Assembly: GCF_023856365.1 (NCBI RefSeq)
Contig: NC_064534.1
Location: forward strand, 11,614,536 to 11,678,535
Reading direction: 5' to 3'
DNA from: Brienomyrus brachyistius
Taxonomy: Eukaryota > Chordata > Actinopteri > Osteoglossiformes > Mormyridae
Length of the DNA: 64,000 nucleotides
Numbering within the stretch: the stretch's first letter is position 1; each line of letters begins with the position of its first letter. The position numbers and the translations under genes are program-made. The notes under the pieces were generated by a model that was not told the origin of the DNA, searched no databases, and saw only the letters and a list, made by a program, of their open reading frames with translations. Positions 36,715 through 48,057 of this stretch are shown in pieces.

Positions 36715-36885
36715 CGTCTGCCTCTTCATCTGCCTCTGCTCACTCTCTTTCCTGCCTCTCTTATTCTCTCTTTCCCTCTCTCGTACTCGCTTTTCATCCC
36801 CCCTCCTCTCCCTCCCTCCCTCACTTTGCCATACTCTCTCCTCCCTGTCTGTGCCCCTGCAATGTCGTGCCCCCCCCCCCCCCCC
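36715..36885. repeat. Polypyrimidine tract ending in C16
   Basis: About 150 bp of C/T-rich sequence followed by a C16 run at 36870-36885. The overlapping leucine/serine/proline-rich frames are low-complexity artefacts. Confidence 0.85.
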
Positions 36886-38149
36886 ACCCCCTCACGGAAG
36901 CACAGTGTAGAATAACTGCGGGATGTAGGTCAGCAGGCCAGCTCGGCTGCCTAGTGTCTAGACTCAGTCTTCAGGGCATGAAGTCACAGAACGAGCACAT
37001 TGACCAGCACAATCAGAACTGCGAAGCTTCACTGCACAATTGGACTGAAAGGATCACAATCAGAATACAGTGTTTTTAACTGCATGTCAAAACCAACCCC
37101 AAAAACAACACTGTTTCATGCTCAAAAGCTTGAAATGTCATGGAAATATAATTTGTTGATATTTACATTAATCAGGTGTTGCCAGCAGGACTCAAAAAAT
37201 GCAGGGAAAGAATATTCTTTTAAATATATTTTTTTTAGGCAGAATTTTGTGCAAAAGCCAAGAGGTGATATTTTATTAAACAGATATATCCTAATACTTT
37301 CGAGTCATCCAGTAATGACCTTATGTAGGCAATATGTATTATTAAACATACATATAAGATGAATGCTGGTTCAACATAGGTCTGTTTTGTTTAAGGGAAG
37401 AAATGGTACAGAAAGAATCTTAGGTCAAAGGTAAGGATGGGTGCTGGTCAGACCTGTAGACAGCGTGGAATGCAGCTATGGAGGCGAGAATCCCCCACTG
37501 TGTCTGTAGTAGATTGGATAGGAGTTTGGTTATACAGCTTAAATTGAAATAAGGCCTGGATGCACATCTGCCTTATGGTGTTTTAATAATAAATTCTGTT
37601 TCACATCAATTAATTCGTCAGTCACGTTTTTACTTGATATTGCATGATATTTTTGTCTCACGCCCCATCATATGAAGAAAAATATACCTTCAGGCACATC
37701 ATCGTACATTGTTGACGATTTCCTAAGATTGGGAGGCTGTATCTAGATTAGTGACTGTGACCCAGCAATGGCAGACAGCAGACAAGTCTGCCTGGCAACA
37801 GCTGGCCGTACCCTCCGATGCTAAAATATTAATATATGCAAAAGCATAACAGCTCAGGGCTCTGCTCCGATGACGAGTATTTCAGAAACAGCAGGAGGAA
37901 CGTACTCGGAGATTTAGAGGGTAAGTAATGGATTTTGAGCCAACGTGATTCTTCATCGGGGTCTCCACAGCCTTGTGCTTAAAATGATGTGCGATGTTGA
38001 CCATGTTGCACTCGTTTCCAACTTTGGGCCCGTGGAACTCAAAGTAAAAGTGATTGCATTGCATTCAGTGCACCAGAAACACCAAGATGTGCTCTGTCTT
38101 TTAATTTAACGACCAGACTGTGTGTCTGAATGGAGCAATAAGATCTCAA
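36886..38149. other. Unique AT-rich non-coding DNA
   Basis: No gene or repeat family. The 120-codon frame near 37.0-37.36 kb shows no domain. Confidence 0.5.
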
Positions 38150-38420
38150 CATATGAAAGTGTCACGAATAACCGCTGAATACATAAATCAGGGAAGGACT
38201 TGTCTGATTAAAGGCTGATCATTAGAAAAATCTCATTCCAGCTTGCCGTTCACTGCTGCTTTCGCAGCCATCGCTATTGTCATCACGTCGAGATTGGGCC
38301 AGTTGGATACAGAAGGTAGAGTAGTTGCATCTGGCCAAGCCTCTGTTAGAGATAGCAATTGTGTCTGATTTACCAAAATGGACAAAAATGGAAATAAATG
38401 CACTCTCAAAAATCAAGAAT
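38150..38420. promoter_or_regulatory. Candidate conserved non-coding element
   Basis: Repeat-free, mixed-composition sequence with several GATTA/TAAT-type words, including tctgattaaaggctgatcat. Evidence is texture and motif density only. Confidence 0.25.
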
Positions 38421-38709
38421 GACTTATATTGCGATGATATGAATGAACATGTGTCTTACATGTTTCTAAAATCTTAGTAGGACCAGGATACTGTTGTAAT
38501 GGTATGTATTCATTTATTTGACTAAGAGTAAGAGCTGAAGCAATATATATCTTAAGGTGCGACAGAATGCGTACAGTCAAAAGTTACATTCTCTATCTGT
38601 CACATCACTATGCCTGAAAACTACTGCAAGGTGAAGCTTTAACACAACAGGCAAAGCCACAGAACAGGCAATGTCACCTTGAGAAATGGGTGTGATTTAG
38701 AAAGTTACC

Positions 38710-38880
38710 ATCGGCTGCAGACCCAAGTTAAGGTTAAGGAAATGAACTGAATCCAGAAAGCTGCAGGTTCTAATCCTGCGCCCTGGGATAACATGTTGCT
38801 GAACTGCTGCTATAGGACCCCAGATGTAAGGCTGCAGCTTGTGCTGGGAAAGGGGCAGCTGGCGAACATATGAACGTATC
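38710..38880 (+). mobile_element. Old tRNA-derived SINE of a second family, plus strand
   Basis: A tRNA-like head carries aggttaaggaaat and a B-box-like gcaggttctaatcctg. The following ggataacatgttgctgaac and ctgctgctataggacccc resemble a widespread fish SINE whose body reads 'ctgctgctgtaccctt'. This family differs from the GGAT-tailed one. Ends are not defined. Confidence 0.5.
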
Positions 38881-39339
38881 ACCGCTGTTCACTGAATCCC
38901 CGACGAGCAAGACATGCAACACGTCTTACTGAATGCTCACGCAAAAAAGCTGAAGAATGACCAGCCTTTGTCCAACAATCAAACAGACTGTGAGCTTTTT
39001 CAGCTGACTTGACGACTCGTAAAAGACATACCAAGACAGTTCTGCATTTATCAAACGATCGTATCCTGGGCGTCATTCTCTTCAGCTTTGTGCCAATAGT
39101 CCAACAACCCGGACCAGATAGTCTTTCTTAATCTCCGCCTCTCACCTTTCATGCCGCTATATTTGATCCAAACTGAGGCCATAATCAGTGATATTTATGT
39201 TACAGGTCTATTCTAACTTTATTCTCTACAGTTTTGACCTGATATCTCTCTTCCTCTCCCTTGTTTGCATTCGGTGCAGCCGAAGCTTCTGTGTTGGGAT
39301 TAGTAATGATGTACTGGAGATGAAAAGTCATCAGGACTC
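38881..39339. other. Unique non-coding DNA
   Basis: Nothing recognisable. Confidence 0.5.
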
Positions 39340-39340
39340 C

Positions 39341-39416
<76 letters not shown>
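39340..39416. repeat. (GA)n microsatellite
   Basis: About 37 GA units with one GC interruption. As a purine mirror repeat it could form triplex DNA. The RERERE and SLSLSL frames are artefacts. Confidence 0.97.
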
Positions 39417-39419
<3 letters not shown>

Positions 39420-39647
39420 CCACATAACCTTTGGAGCAAACCACTACTGCCCACTCCTGATTAATTGATCCATGAGCTGCTAATGGTTTTCTGTAACTGG
39501 ACACAGAGTCAACAAGAGTCTTTCTATATTATACTTAGATTTTATTGGGCTTGTAGTTTAAAAGAGAAGGACACTGCTGTGAGGCATCTGTTGTGGAAGT
39601 ACCTAGAAAATCAACACAATTAAGAGCCGGCAATTGAGAGAGATGAC

Positions 39648-39814
39648 CAAAGGTGGAAAGTTCAGGTCCAGAAAGTATAAGTCCAGACCGATATTTAGTT
39701 CCAACCAACCAGTTACGCACTCTGTGAATGTGACTCTTTATGCTCAACTGGTTGGTTGGAACAAAATCTTAGTTTGGATTTTTACTTTTTGAACATGAAG
39801 TTTCCACCTCTAGC
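39648..39814. mobile_element. Foldback MITE, probably hAT-type
   Basis: The inner arms are perfect: gttccaaccaaccagtt at 39698-39714 and its reverse complement at 39746-39762. Weaker pairing runs outward to aaggtggaaag on the left and tttccacctct on the right, giving arms of about 70 bp. The word gatgacca occurs on both sides (39642-39649 and 39815-39822), consistent with an 8-bp hAT-type target duplication. Shifting the boundary by two bases gives CA-starting termini with a 7/8 duplication. It has no coding capacity, so it would have been moved in trans. Confidence 0.8.
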
Positions 39815-39989
39815 GATGACCATTCATTTTTATATATGATATACCTGCTCTTTAATGATATTCAAGATTTCTATTCAGACATTTGAAAACAATGTACTAA
39901 AACCACATAAAGGGTTATATAATAGGTTCATTGTCAAAATACTTTGCTAATCATTCATTCATTTATTTTTATAACTGTTTATTGTAGGA

Positions 39990-40253
39990 AAAAGGGGCAT
40001 CCTGGCTGGGAAGCCTGTCTATCACAGGCCGCACATGCTCAGTCACCTACTTTGGGCATTTCAGAGACTCCGGTTCACCTTGCGCCATGTTTTAGGACCA
40101 GTGTTGGACAGATACTGGACTATCTGGAGGGAAAAAGGCAGAAACACATACATATGCATTTAAACATATAAACTCCATACAGACGGAGTTGGGACAGGAA
40201 CTGAACCATGGAGGTTTGAGGCCACAGAATTACTGGCAGAGGCACTGCACACC
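39990..40253 (-). mobile_element. Strongly diverged SINE, minus strand
   Basis: Words such as ggggcatcctggctgg, cctgtctatcacaggc, ataaactccatacagac and ctggcagaggcactgcac follow, in reverse, the order of the GGAT-tailed SINE. Confidence 0.5.
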
Positions 40254-40319
40254 TATCAGATTCTTGATGCCTACCAGTTTAGATTGTGTTGTAGCTAAAT
40301 TTATATGTTTCTGGCCTTC

Positions 40320-40610
40320 CAGTGAAGCACAGTCAGGGTTGTGATGCCAGAGTAGATTTAGGATGGCTGTCAGTCTGGTTGTCAGTGCTGCCGCAATGAG
40401 CATGTGAAGGTGGTACTCCAGTGACTCCAGTGGTACTCCAGTGACTCCAGTGGTACTCCAGTGATTCCAGTGGTACTCCAGTGACCCCAGTGGTACTCCA
40501 GTGACTCCAGTGGTACTCCAGTGACATTGGCTGACCCTGCTCTCTTTCCCTAAGCAACCCTCACTTATACGTCACTTTGGACAAAATCGTCTGCATGTAA
40601 ATATTTTGAT
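40320..40610 (+). mobile_element. SINE fragment with V-SINE-type tail, containing a minisatellite
   Basis: The 3' end, cactttggacaaaatcgtctgc within 40574-40610, matches the tail shared by fish V-type SINEs and their partner LINEs ('ctttggataaaagcgtctgc' in the usual form). A 20-bp minisatellite occupies the middle. The 5' part is too diverged to show a pol III promoter. Confidence 0.6.
40411..40525. repeat. 20-bp minisatellite, about 5.75 copies
   Basis: Units of tggtactccagtgactccag start at 40411, 40431, 40451, 40471, 40491 and 40511. Only the third (gtgattccag) and fourth (gtgaccccag) differ, by one base each. The 74-codon tryptophan/histidine/threonine-rich minus-strand frame is its translation and not a gene. 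Confidence 0.97.
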
Positions 40611-41384
40611 ATCATTCATTGCCCAAAGTACACAGAAAATGTGACTGTAACTTTTACAGATTACGATTAATGCAATTAAAATTTGCCTTTTTTTTTCAAT
40701 TTTACTGCTCCTTGCAGAGTGAGAAATTCTAATGCTTGTGCTTAACATAGGGTACTAATGAATGTCACAGGAAAGACACATTCAAAAGTAAAGTACAAAG
40801 TCTTTCCTGTTAATTATTTAACTAAACTCTGTACACATCCTAGATTTTAAGGTATTATATGTGCTGCTTAAATAACGTTACGATTGCTGTTAAGAATTTA
40901 AGACCCATTCAAGCATATAATAAATAAAATACATATCAATTCAACAAAGAAGCATAAAATAAGATGGCAAATGCATTCCTAGTGTGAATCTGAAAAACTG
41001 AGACACTTGACTTCCTCTGTTTCCTGAGTTCAGCAGAAATCATAATTTTAGTGTTTAAGAGATCAGGCCATGTCAGAATCAGACTGTCCAATGAAGAAAA
41101 TGCTTATCTTAATGGTTACATCGTATCAATAATTACTTTTTTTTCCTCATTAGTATCAATTCCGTTTGTTTATTGCTTGGTAACAATAAAATGGTAAAGT
41201 ATCAAGAAACTATTACTTCTAATTAAAACCCTGATGAGAAGCACCTTGATCGTTGTTGGGCTTTTCAGCAGATGCAACACGTTTTTGATTCATGGAAGAA
41301 GCAGGGTTAGGCCACGCGTATCAGAACAGACACACCTGCCATCTTCACAGACCTTCATAGCTGCCTGTGAGCCCTCAGGAGGTA

Positions 41385-41387
<3 letters not shown>
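40611..41387. other. Unique AT-rich non-coding DNA
   Basis: Nothing recognisable. Confidence 0.5.

Positions 41388-41431
<44 letters not shown>
41388..41431. repeat. (CT)n microsatellite
   Basis: About 22 CT units. Confidence 0.97.
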
Positions 41432-41434
<3 letters not shown>

Positions 41435-41576
41435 AGGTTCAGTGAGCGCTAACCTCTTCTTCTCCTGTGCCGGCTCACTGGGAGAGACACAGTGGGCTCC
41501 ACTGGAACCAGGAGGGAGACGGGGATTAAAGCACAAGCCACACAGCTGCAGCAAACAGTGGGATTCTCGATAGAAT

Positions 41577-41596
41577 GGGGCGGGGGGGGGGGGGGG
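41577..41596. repeat. G4-C-G15 run
   Basis: Four G, one C and then fifteen G residues. Confidence 0.96.
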
Positions 41597-41687
41597 TGTC
41601 TAAACATAGCCCGCATTCAACTGCAAGCCTGAACCATCAGCAAACTGCGACTGGGCTGGGGGGATTAGCGTCGGTCCTTACGTGAGC

Positions 41688-41785
41688 GTGACGGCCCCTT
41701 ACCCACATGTGACAGCCCCTTACCCACATGTGACGGCCCCTTACCCACATGTGACCCCCGGTACCTGCACGTGACACCCTGTGCC
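41688..41785. repeat. 21-bp minisatellite, three good and about two decayed copies
   Basis: Units gtgacggccccttacccaca start at 41688, 41709 and 41730 with one substitution among them. Decayed units begin at 41751 and 41771. Each good unit contains cacatgtg across the junction, an E-box-like palindrome. Confidence 0.95.
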
Positions 41786-43254
41786 TTCATGCTACACACG
41801 CATAAGTTTTGACATTTGCTCATGGTAACAACCTTCAATATGTTTTCCCAAAATCACTTATACACTATTTTCCAAAACTAACAGTCAACTATGGGTGATA
41901 GAATCACAAATGATACATTCTACAGTTTTATTTCTAACCCTACATCTAGCATGCTAAGCTAAATTTAAAAAAAAAATAGACAAATTGTATAGTTTTGTTG
42001 TAAATAAAAGAATATTTAGCTTCTCAGTCCAGAATACTCCATGATGGAAATCAGTGATGGTGAGCTGTTGTACGTCTAATTTGGCCTGCTCACATCTTAA
42101 CAATTTCCATTCTCTGAAGGATTTAACCAGCTATATACAAAGCAGTTTATAATCTGTGGCGGGAAGGGTGACCATGTGCCATTTTAACCCAATGCAAACC
42201 AACAAAGTTATCAATAGGAAATTGGTCAAACCTGTGACACTGACTGAAAGCACATGATAATCCCAGACAGACACTAGAAGCGGACATGCAACATAGCTAT
42301 GCTACTCCGTCCCATGCCACCAAACACACCGTATTCACAGGAATCCTTGCTTTTAGCTCATTGACTGCTGCTTGCTGATACCAATGCAAAGCTAGATGTA
42401 CTGAACTGCTCCCAATATCAATCCGATTCTTTTTCTGCTACAGGGAAACTCTGTACTTTTAGCCATATTAGAGTTTATATTCAGTTACCATATAGATTTC
42501 CACGCAGCACCTTTCTTTTTATGACACAGGTGATACATCACTCATTCAGTATTGGTTGGTCATAAAAAACTGCCTTATGCACGCAGACAACACTGGATTC
42601 ACTCCATTTGCACAGCAATAGCAGTGAAGTTTCGATCTCAGTCTGCTTGTTCACTGAAACGGGAGAGATACATTAATCTGAGAGGTCCGTATCATGACTG
42701 CGGAGCAGAAGGGTAAGAAGTCGATACTAATGAGATTCATCATTAAAGAATATCCACAATTCATTTCCTTATTTAGCCCAGTCCAATTATCTTGGTCTTA
42801 AGTGCCTCTGGTTAATGGTTCTCCTGCAATGCTGGTAATTGCTTTGTTACTGCTATGTGCAGCATCATTGTTCCATTATGTATAATTTTACACAACGTTG
42901 CTCAAAAACGCAAGAACAGATGTCCCAAGTGTCTGAAAGGCAATATTTTTGATCCATATTTGGGCTACAGTTCGATCTACAAGCACTGCCTCCATACAGC
43001 ATGTTGTAATGGTCAGATTGTTTTTGTGGCTTTGAGAGAAAATGAATTTGTAACAGTTACACCACCAATTTCAGTTGCATCATATAAGCTGCATTTTATG
43101 TCTGCTAGTATAATATAATTTATACACAATGTGTAATATTTTTCACACCCCACCTGGGTAATTGCTGTTGGTTTGAGGTCTAAATCTAATTCATGTGTGG
43201 CTACTTTTATAATAATATTTGTCAATATCTATGGAAATTGGAGATAACCACTTC
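41786..43254. other. Unique AT-rich non-coding DNA
   Basis: No repeat family or gene is recognised. Confidence 0.5.
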
Positions 43255-43420
43255 TATTAATCTATTCAAGCTGCTCTGTCTTCCTCAAAAGAGATACATT
43301 AGCAGAAGAGGCTGGTGGATTGGATTTTTCAAGGGAATCTAATGAATATTTAAGTTCTCGAAATCTTGTTATGGGGAATTAAAACACAATAGCAACATTA
43401 TTGTGAAATATTATACATCT
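43255..43420. promoter_or_regulatory. Candidate conserved non-coding element
   Basis: Repeat-free and of mixed composition, with several TAAT words (for example gaatctaatgaatattt). Evidence is weak and based on texture. Confidence 0.2.
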
Positions 43421-44378
43421 ATCAGCTTTGTCATTTGAGGTGCATGCTTTCAGATCCCTGAAATTTTTTGCACTCGTTTTTATTACAATAACATACTTAT
43501 GGGTGTATTACTGGCAGAAGGCACTAAGATTATATTTCCCATTGTTTGCTTCTATGAATGTGTACAGCGGTGTGACTTTCACTCAAACTACATACAGTAT
43601 CCATTGCTATTAACCAATGGAAATTGGCACTGTGGGAGTGTTTTATTGTTCACTGTGAAGTCTATAATTTGATATGTCTTCTGATATGTAGGGAGAAAAA
43701 TCCAGCCTACAATCAGTTTGTTCACAGATAATCAAGCGTATTTGTTAATATGTCAAAAAGTGTCTGCTGTAATGTAATCAGTGGGAAGAGTCTTTTATAA
43801 CCAACATATATGACTCTTTCGGTGCCTATATGATTTCCCTGTACAAGGAAGAATTATTCAAGTCGTAATCTGTGTTTTTGAATGATTAAATATTACATGA
43901 CAGAGAAATACAGGAGTTATGCCTATTTGACACATGCATGTAGCAATATCCCCTCAGTGGTGTACATTAATGGTGGTGCTTTGGTGGGGGGGTGGGGTAG
44001 CATTTACAGAGATGAGCTACAATTTCTCTACTAAGACATAAAAGCACTTTCAGTCATGTATGATTCTCCGTCCAATACGACCATTACAATTAAGCATCGT
44101 GCGGTAAAGGATGTGTAGCGTTTGGGGACACGCTTCTGCAACTTACTTTCAAAGTACAATTTACAAACCGGTACTCATGGTCGATATTAGCCATCGGTTA
44201 GTCAGTCTCAAGCTGGGTTTTGAGAAGGAGCCAGCCTCGTATTTTAGTAAGACAAACAAGAGGCATAAACACAGACTATAAACTATAACTTATGATCAGA
44301 CCTTCACTTAGAGACAAGAAAAACAAAAATTCTGAACCCGGTTAAAGATATGAACATCCCAGCTAGTCTTTATGACCC
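43421..44378. other. Unique AT-rich non-coding DNA
   Basis: Nothing recognisable apart from a short G-rich patch near 43984-44000. Confidence 0.5.
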
Positions 44379-44401
44379 GGGGGGGGGGGGGGGGGGGGGG
44401 G
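44379..44401. repeat. G23 homopolymer
   Basis: Twenty-three uninterrupted G residues. Confidence 0.97.
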
Positions 44402-44769
44402 CACTCGGGTAAATAGAATAGTCTATGCAGCTTTCAGGTGAGGGCGACTCTTGGTGATTCTGTGTCGGTGAGTCTGAAGTTTACAGGAGCGTAATGGACG
44501 AGGCATTTCGGAGCAGTAAGACGCAGAATCAAGATTAGCGAATTTGTTTTTTTCCCGTTCCAATTTGTATGAATATTTAAATATAGTAACAATACAGATA
44601 TATCGAGTTCTGTCTAAGGAGTAAAATAGATATGCTTTATTTAGCCAACTGCAGTCATTTAAAATATACATTCCTACAAGAGAATCTTGGGACGGGACAC
44701 AAGTAGTTATTATTAGAAATGAGTGTCTACATACCTGCCCAAGCCATTATATACAATTTTCTACTAATG
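44402..44769. other. Unique non-coding DNA
   Basis: Nothing recognisable. Confidence 0.5.
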
Positions 44770-46000
44770 TCTGACAGAAAACTGTGATCTATTCTCTGTC
44801 CCTTTGTGAATTTATTAGTCCTGCTAAGCCTGGATGTGAGTTTGGCTTTGACCTCATCATGCATTACTATTCATTCCGATAATTTATATTGATCTGAGGC
44901 TGAGGGTCTGTACTAGCTATTGACATGTCACAGTGTTCCTGCTAGTAAAATATGCTTATTTCATTTGTTATTCACCTGTGATTATTTTTTGGTTTTGTGG
45001 GATGATGTAATAATCACAGGCTGATGTCGTGATACAGACACAAGCTATTAACAATTCTATTTTGCACAAAGTTTGCAAATAAATTATTTTATAGCAGCTT
45101 TTTTTCTGAAAAACAATTGTTTCGAAAGCTGGGAGCCACTGCATGTTTATTACAAAGAAATACCCATATGCAGTATTTGGGGTGTAATTATTGTAAATCA
45201 TTTGTGATTTGACATGAGATCAGGTAGATTTATATCATTTGAAAAAGCAAAAATCGGCAAAATTATCTCAATTTAAGCTTCAACAATTACTGTATTTATC
45301 ACTTCTGAAAGGGAAATAGAACCAATCTTAACATCCTGCATAATCTCACATAAATGAGTGTCTCAAATACTTTTCACCTGATGCTAAAGCACCTTTCGTG
45401 CTGTTTTTTGTTTACAAGCATTTCAGATGAAAGTGTAGCGCTGACCCATTCAACTAGCCGTCTTTAAAAAAATCCGTATTTTCCTTTTGAATTCGACAAA
45501 AAAGGGGCGGATGGCTAAAGAGGTTTATCCAAGCTTTTTACACAAAGTCTAATGATGAGGGGCTTGCTGTTTGTAATTAATCTTATGGCTCTATGGTTAA
45601 GCTTGCCAAGAATTTACGGAGATCAACGTGTAGTAGGTTTAGCCACCTGGTACTGGGATAAATCTACTGTATACCATTGTCTCGTCTTCTAATTTATCCA
45701 TAGGAGTTTAAAAGTCTAAAATTCATACATATTGTATTCGTAAATTAATCTATATTTATAATTGTCACACTATACAAAGAGTGTAGTTCTACAGCCATGT
45801 TATGGATTTATTAGATTTCATTATCAGCTCACTTAATTAGCTTCATTAGTTAATTAACTTCATGGGGTATTGATTAGTCAAACAATGTGTGCTAGTGGTT
45901 GACGAATACAGAGTCGGATTGGATGGTAATTGCAGATACTGGGGTAACTTGAGAATGCGTTTTGAAACAGCATAAAATCATGTATATAATTCATATTAAC
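44770..46000. promoter_or_regulatory. Repeat-free TAATTA-rich region, candidate enhancer cluster
   Basis: More than 1.2 kb without a recognisable transposon or microsatellite. It contains acttaattagcttcattag (45831-45849), ttaattaa (45850-45857), gtaattaat near 45575 and other TAAT-core words. The first of these matches the module at 6018-6036 in 18 of 19 bases. Such an absence of insertions with homeodomain-type sites is typical of constrained regulatory DNA, but conservation has not been tested. Confidence 0.4.
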
Positions 46001-47676
46001 GAGTGTACAAAAATGTGCACACAAGGTACAGGTTCTATATCACACTCACAAAGATTCAGGGTTTTGTCAGAAAAGTAGTAACGGAAGCCCATTTTTTTAT
46101 CAATGTAACTCAAAATAGTCATACGAAAGCACATTGGGTATCAAAATGTTTCAAATGTTTTGGTGATGTCAGTTATTTTATTTGTTCTTCTGCCAGCTCA
46201 ACCCATTTTTTTGTGATTGTGCAATTATTTTATATTAATTTGTCTTGGAATATAACAACAATCGTCTGTCAACAATAGAGTTCTATTTTTGTATCATTTA
46301 CAATACTACTCCCTCAAGCCCACTCTGTTATGAATGTGACAGTATAGCTCTACGTTCCGTTATTTTATTTTTATGAAGCTGTCTTAGACGCTGCTTCTAT
46401 AAATAAGGTCCTTGGTATTTTATTTTTTACAGGCTTTCTATAAACAAACCAAAAAATCCTAGTTACGCCGTTCATCATACTGATGGTTACCGCAAAAGAA
46501 TTCTGGGCACAGCCTTATAACCAATTGGGCTAAATTGGAAACCCCTGCAGTTTTGACACTTTAAGTCTGAAGAACAACTACGGACGAGATCCAAGAGACC
46601 TAGAAATGATTTCCAAGCTCTCTGTCTTAAGCGAAAGCCTGTCATACTGTAAGTGAGTAAGGGTAAGTCTTGCATATGCCTTGCAATGGCTATTCCCAAG
46701 TCACAAGCCATACATAGCATATCTAGTTTGGGTGGGTTGAATGAGTGAAAAGGTTTTTGGCAAAAAAATATATATATATTGGAGCCTAATATAAGAGACA
46801 GCTTCCCCAATTTTCAGTGATGAAATGCAGCAAAGTCATCTCAGACTTTGTTAGACAGAAGATCTCCATTTTCAGCCTGAGTTTATCATCACTTCTGCCA
46901 GTGCTAATTACTGTTCACAGGTTGCCTGGGTTGACTCAGTGGAATCATGGGAGTGAACTGGTGTGTCCTTCTCATTTAAACCTTGTTCATTTATATGCAG
47001 CACACAGCATTGATTACTTGTATACATTTTTAGATCACAAATCAAGTTTCACTCTTGCAAGTCCCTTTGTTTTGCCAAAACTCCCAATGATGCTGATGAA
47101 GACTGTTATGGTTTGAATGTTCTTAGGTCCTAAAGTTTAGATGATTTGGGAGAAAAGCTCTGGAGCCAATTAAAAAGTATCACTTGAAAAAGAATTGGAG
47201 AACTAATTCATTTCAGGAGCTTCCACCTAACAAGCTGTTTATGTGGAATGAATTAAACTGGTATAACCAGGGATTCCCGTACTTCCAAAAGAAGGACATA
47301 ATTGCAAAGGATGATGACGTCATTCAACATTGGTGTTAATCTAAGTGGACCGTAAGATTAATGCTTACTTTACTGTGGTAAAACATGAAATTCCAAGTTC
47401 TGCCACATCCGGTATCAGTCCATTGGGGCTGAGTTTATTAACTTACACAAATACAAAGAGAAACTTTAGAAGTGACAGGACTCTAGACATCCGTTGGATT
47501 ATATCAGTCCAAAACCACGCCCCTTTTACCTTTAAAGCTGCAGGTGGCTCCTTCTAGGGGCTGGTGGATTTCTAAATTTTTTTTTTTAAATTGAAGGAGC
47601 ATTGGTACATTTTTATTTGCAACCACAAACAGTTTCTGAAACTTTTATAAAAAATAAATATAATAATATTGACCAC
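46001..47676. other. Unique non-coding DNA
   Basis: No repeat family or gene. A short TA run lies near 46768-46780. The 91-, 99- and 107-codon frames here show no recognisable domain. Confidence 0.5.
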
Positions 47677-47686
47677 GTTTAAGGAA

Positions 47687-48047
47687 GGGGGCGGCATGGT
47701 GGTGCAGTGGTTAGCACTGTTGCCTCACACCTCTGGGACCCGGGTTCGAATCTCCGCCTGGGTCACATGTGTGTGGAGTTTGCATGTTCTCCCCATGTCG
47801 TCGTGGGGTTTCCTCTGGGTACTCCGGTTTCCCCCCACAGTCCAAAAACATGCTGAGGCTAATTGGAGTTGCTAAATTGCCCTTAGGTGTGCATGTGCAA
47901 GTGAGTGGTGTGTGAGTGTGCCCTGTGATGGGCTGGCCCCCCATCCTGGGTTGTTCCCAGCCTCGTGCCCATTGCTTCCGGGATAGGCTCTGGACCACCC
48001 ACGACCCAGTAGGATAAGCGGTTTGGAAAATGGATGGATGGATGGAT
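47687..48047 (+). mobile_element. Near-intact tRNA-derived GGAT-tailed SINE, plus strand
   Basis: This is the best-preserved SINE in the window, about 360 bp. The pol III A box (tggtgcagtggttagcac) and B box (gggttcgaatctc) are both intact. The body contains tgtgtggagtttgcatgtt, ccccccacagtccaaaaaca and gtgtgtgagtgtgccctg, and the 3' end ggataagcggtttggaaaa runs into GGAT units. The 10-bp word gtttaaggaa flanks it at 47677-47686 and 48048-48057, a perfect target-site duplication showing LINE-mediated insertion. It does not encode protein, and the 68- and 95-codon frames in it are artefacts. Confidence 0.93.
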
Positions 48048-48057
48048 GTTTAAGGAA

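Noticed and set aside
40333..40557. 74-codon frame with a repeated Trp/His/Thr pattern
   Set aside because: It is the translated 20-bp minisatellite.
47720..47770. A tRNA gene, suggested by strong A and B boxes
   Set aside because: The boxes belong to the head of a SINE, and no cloverleaf acceptor stem is present.
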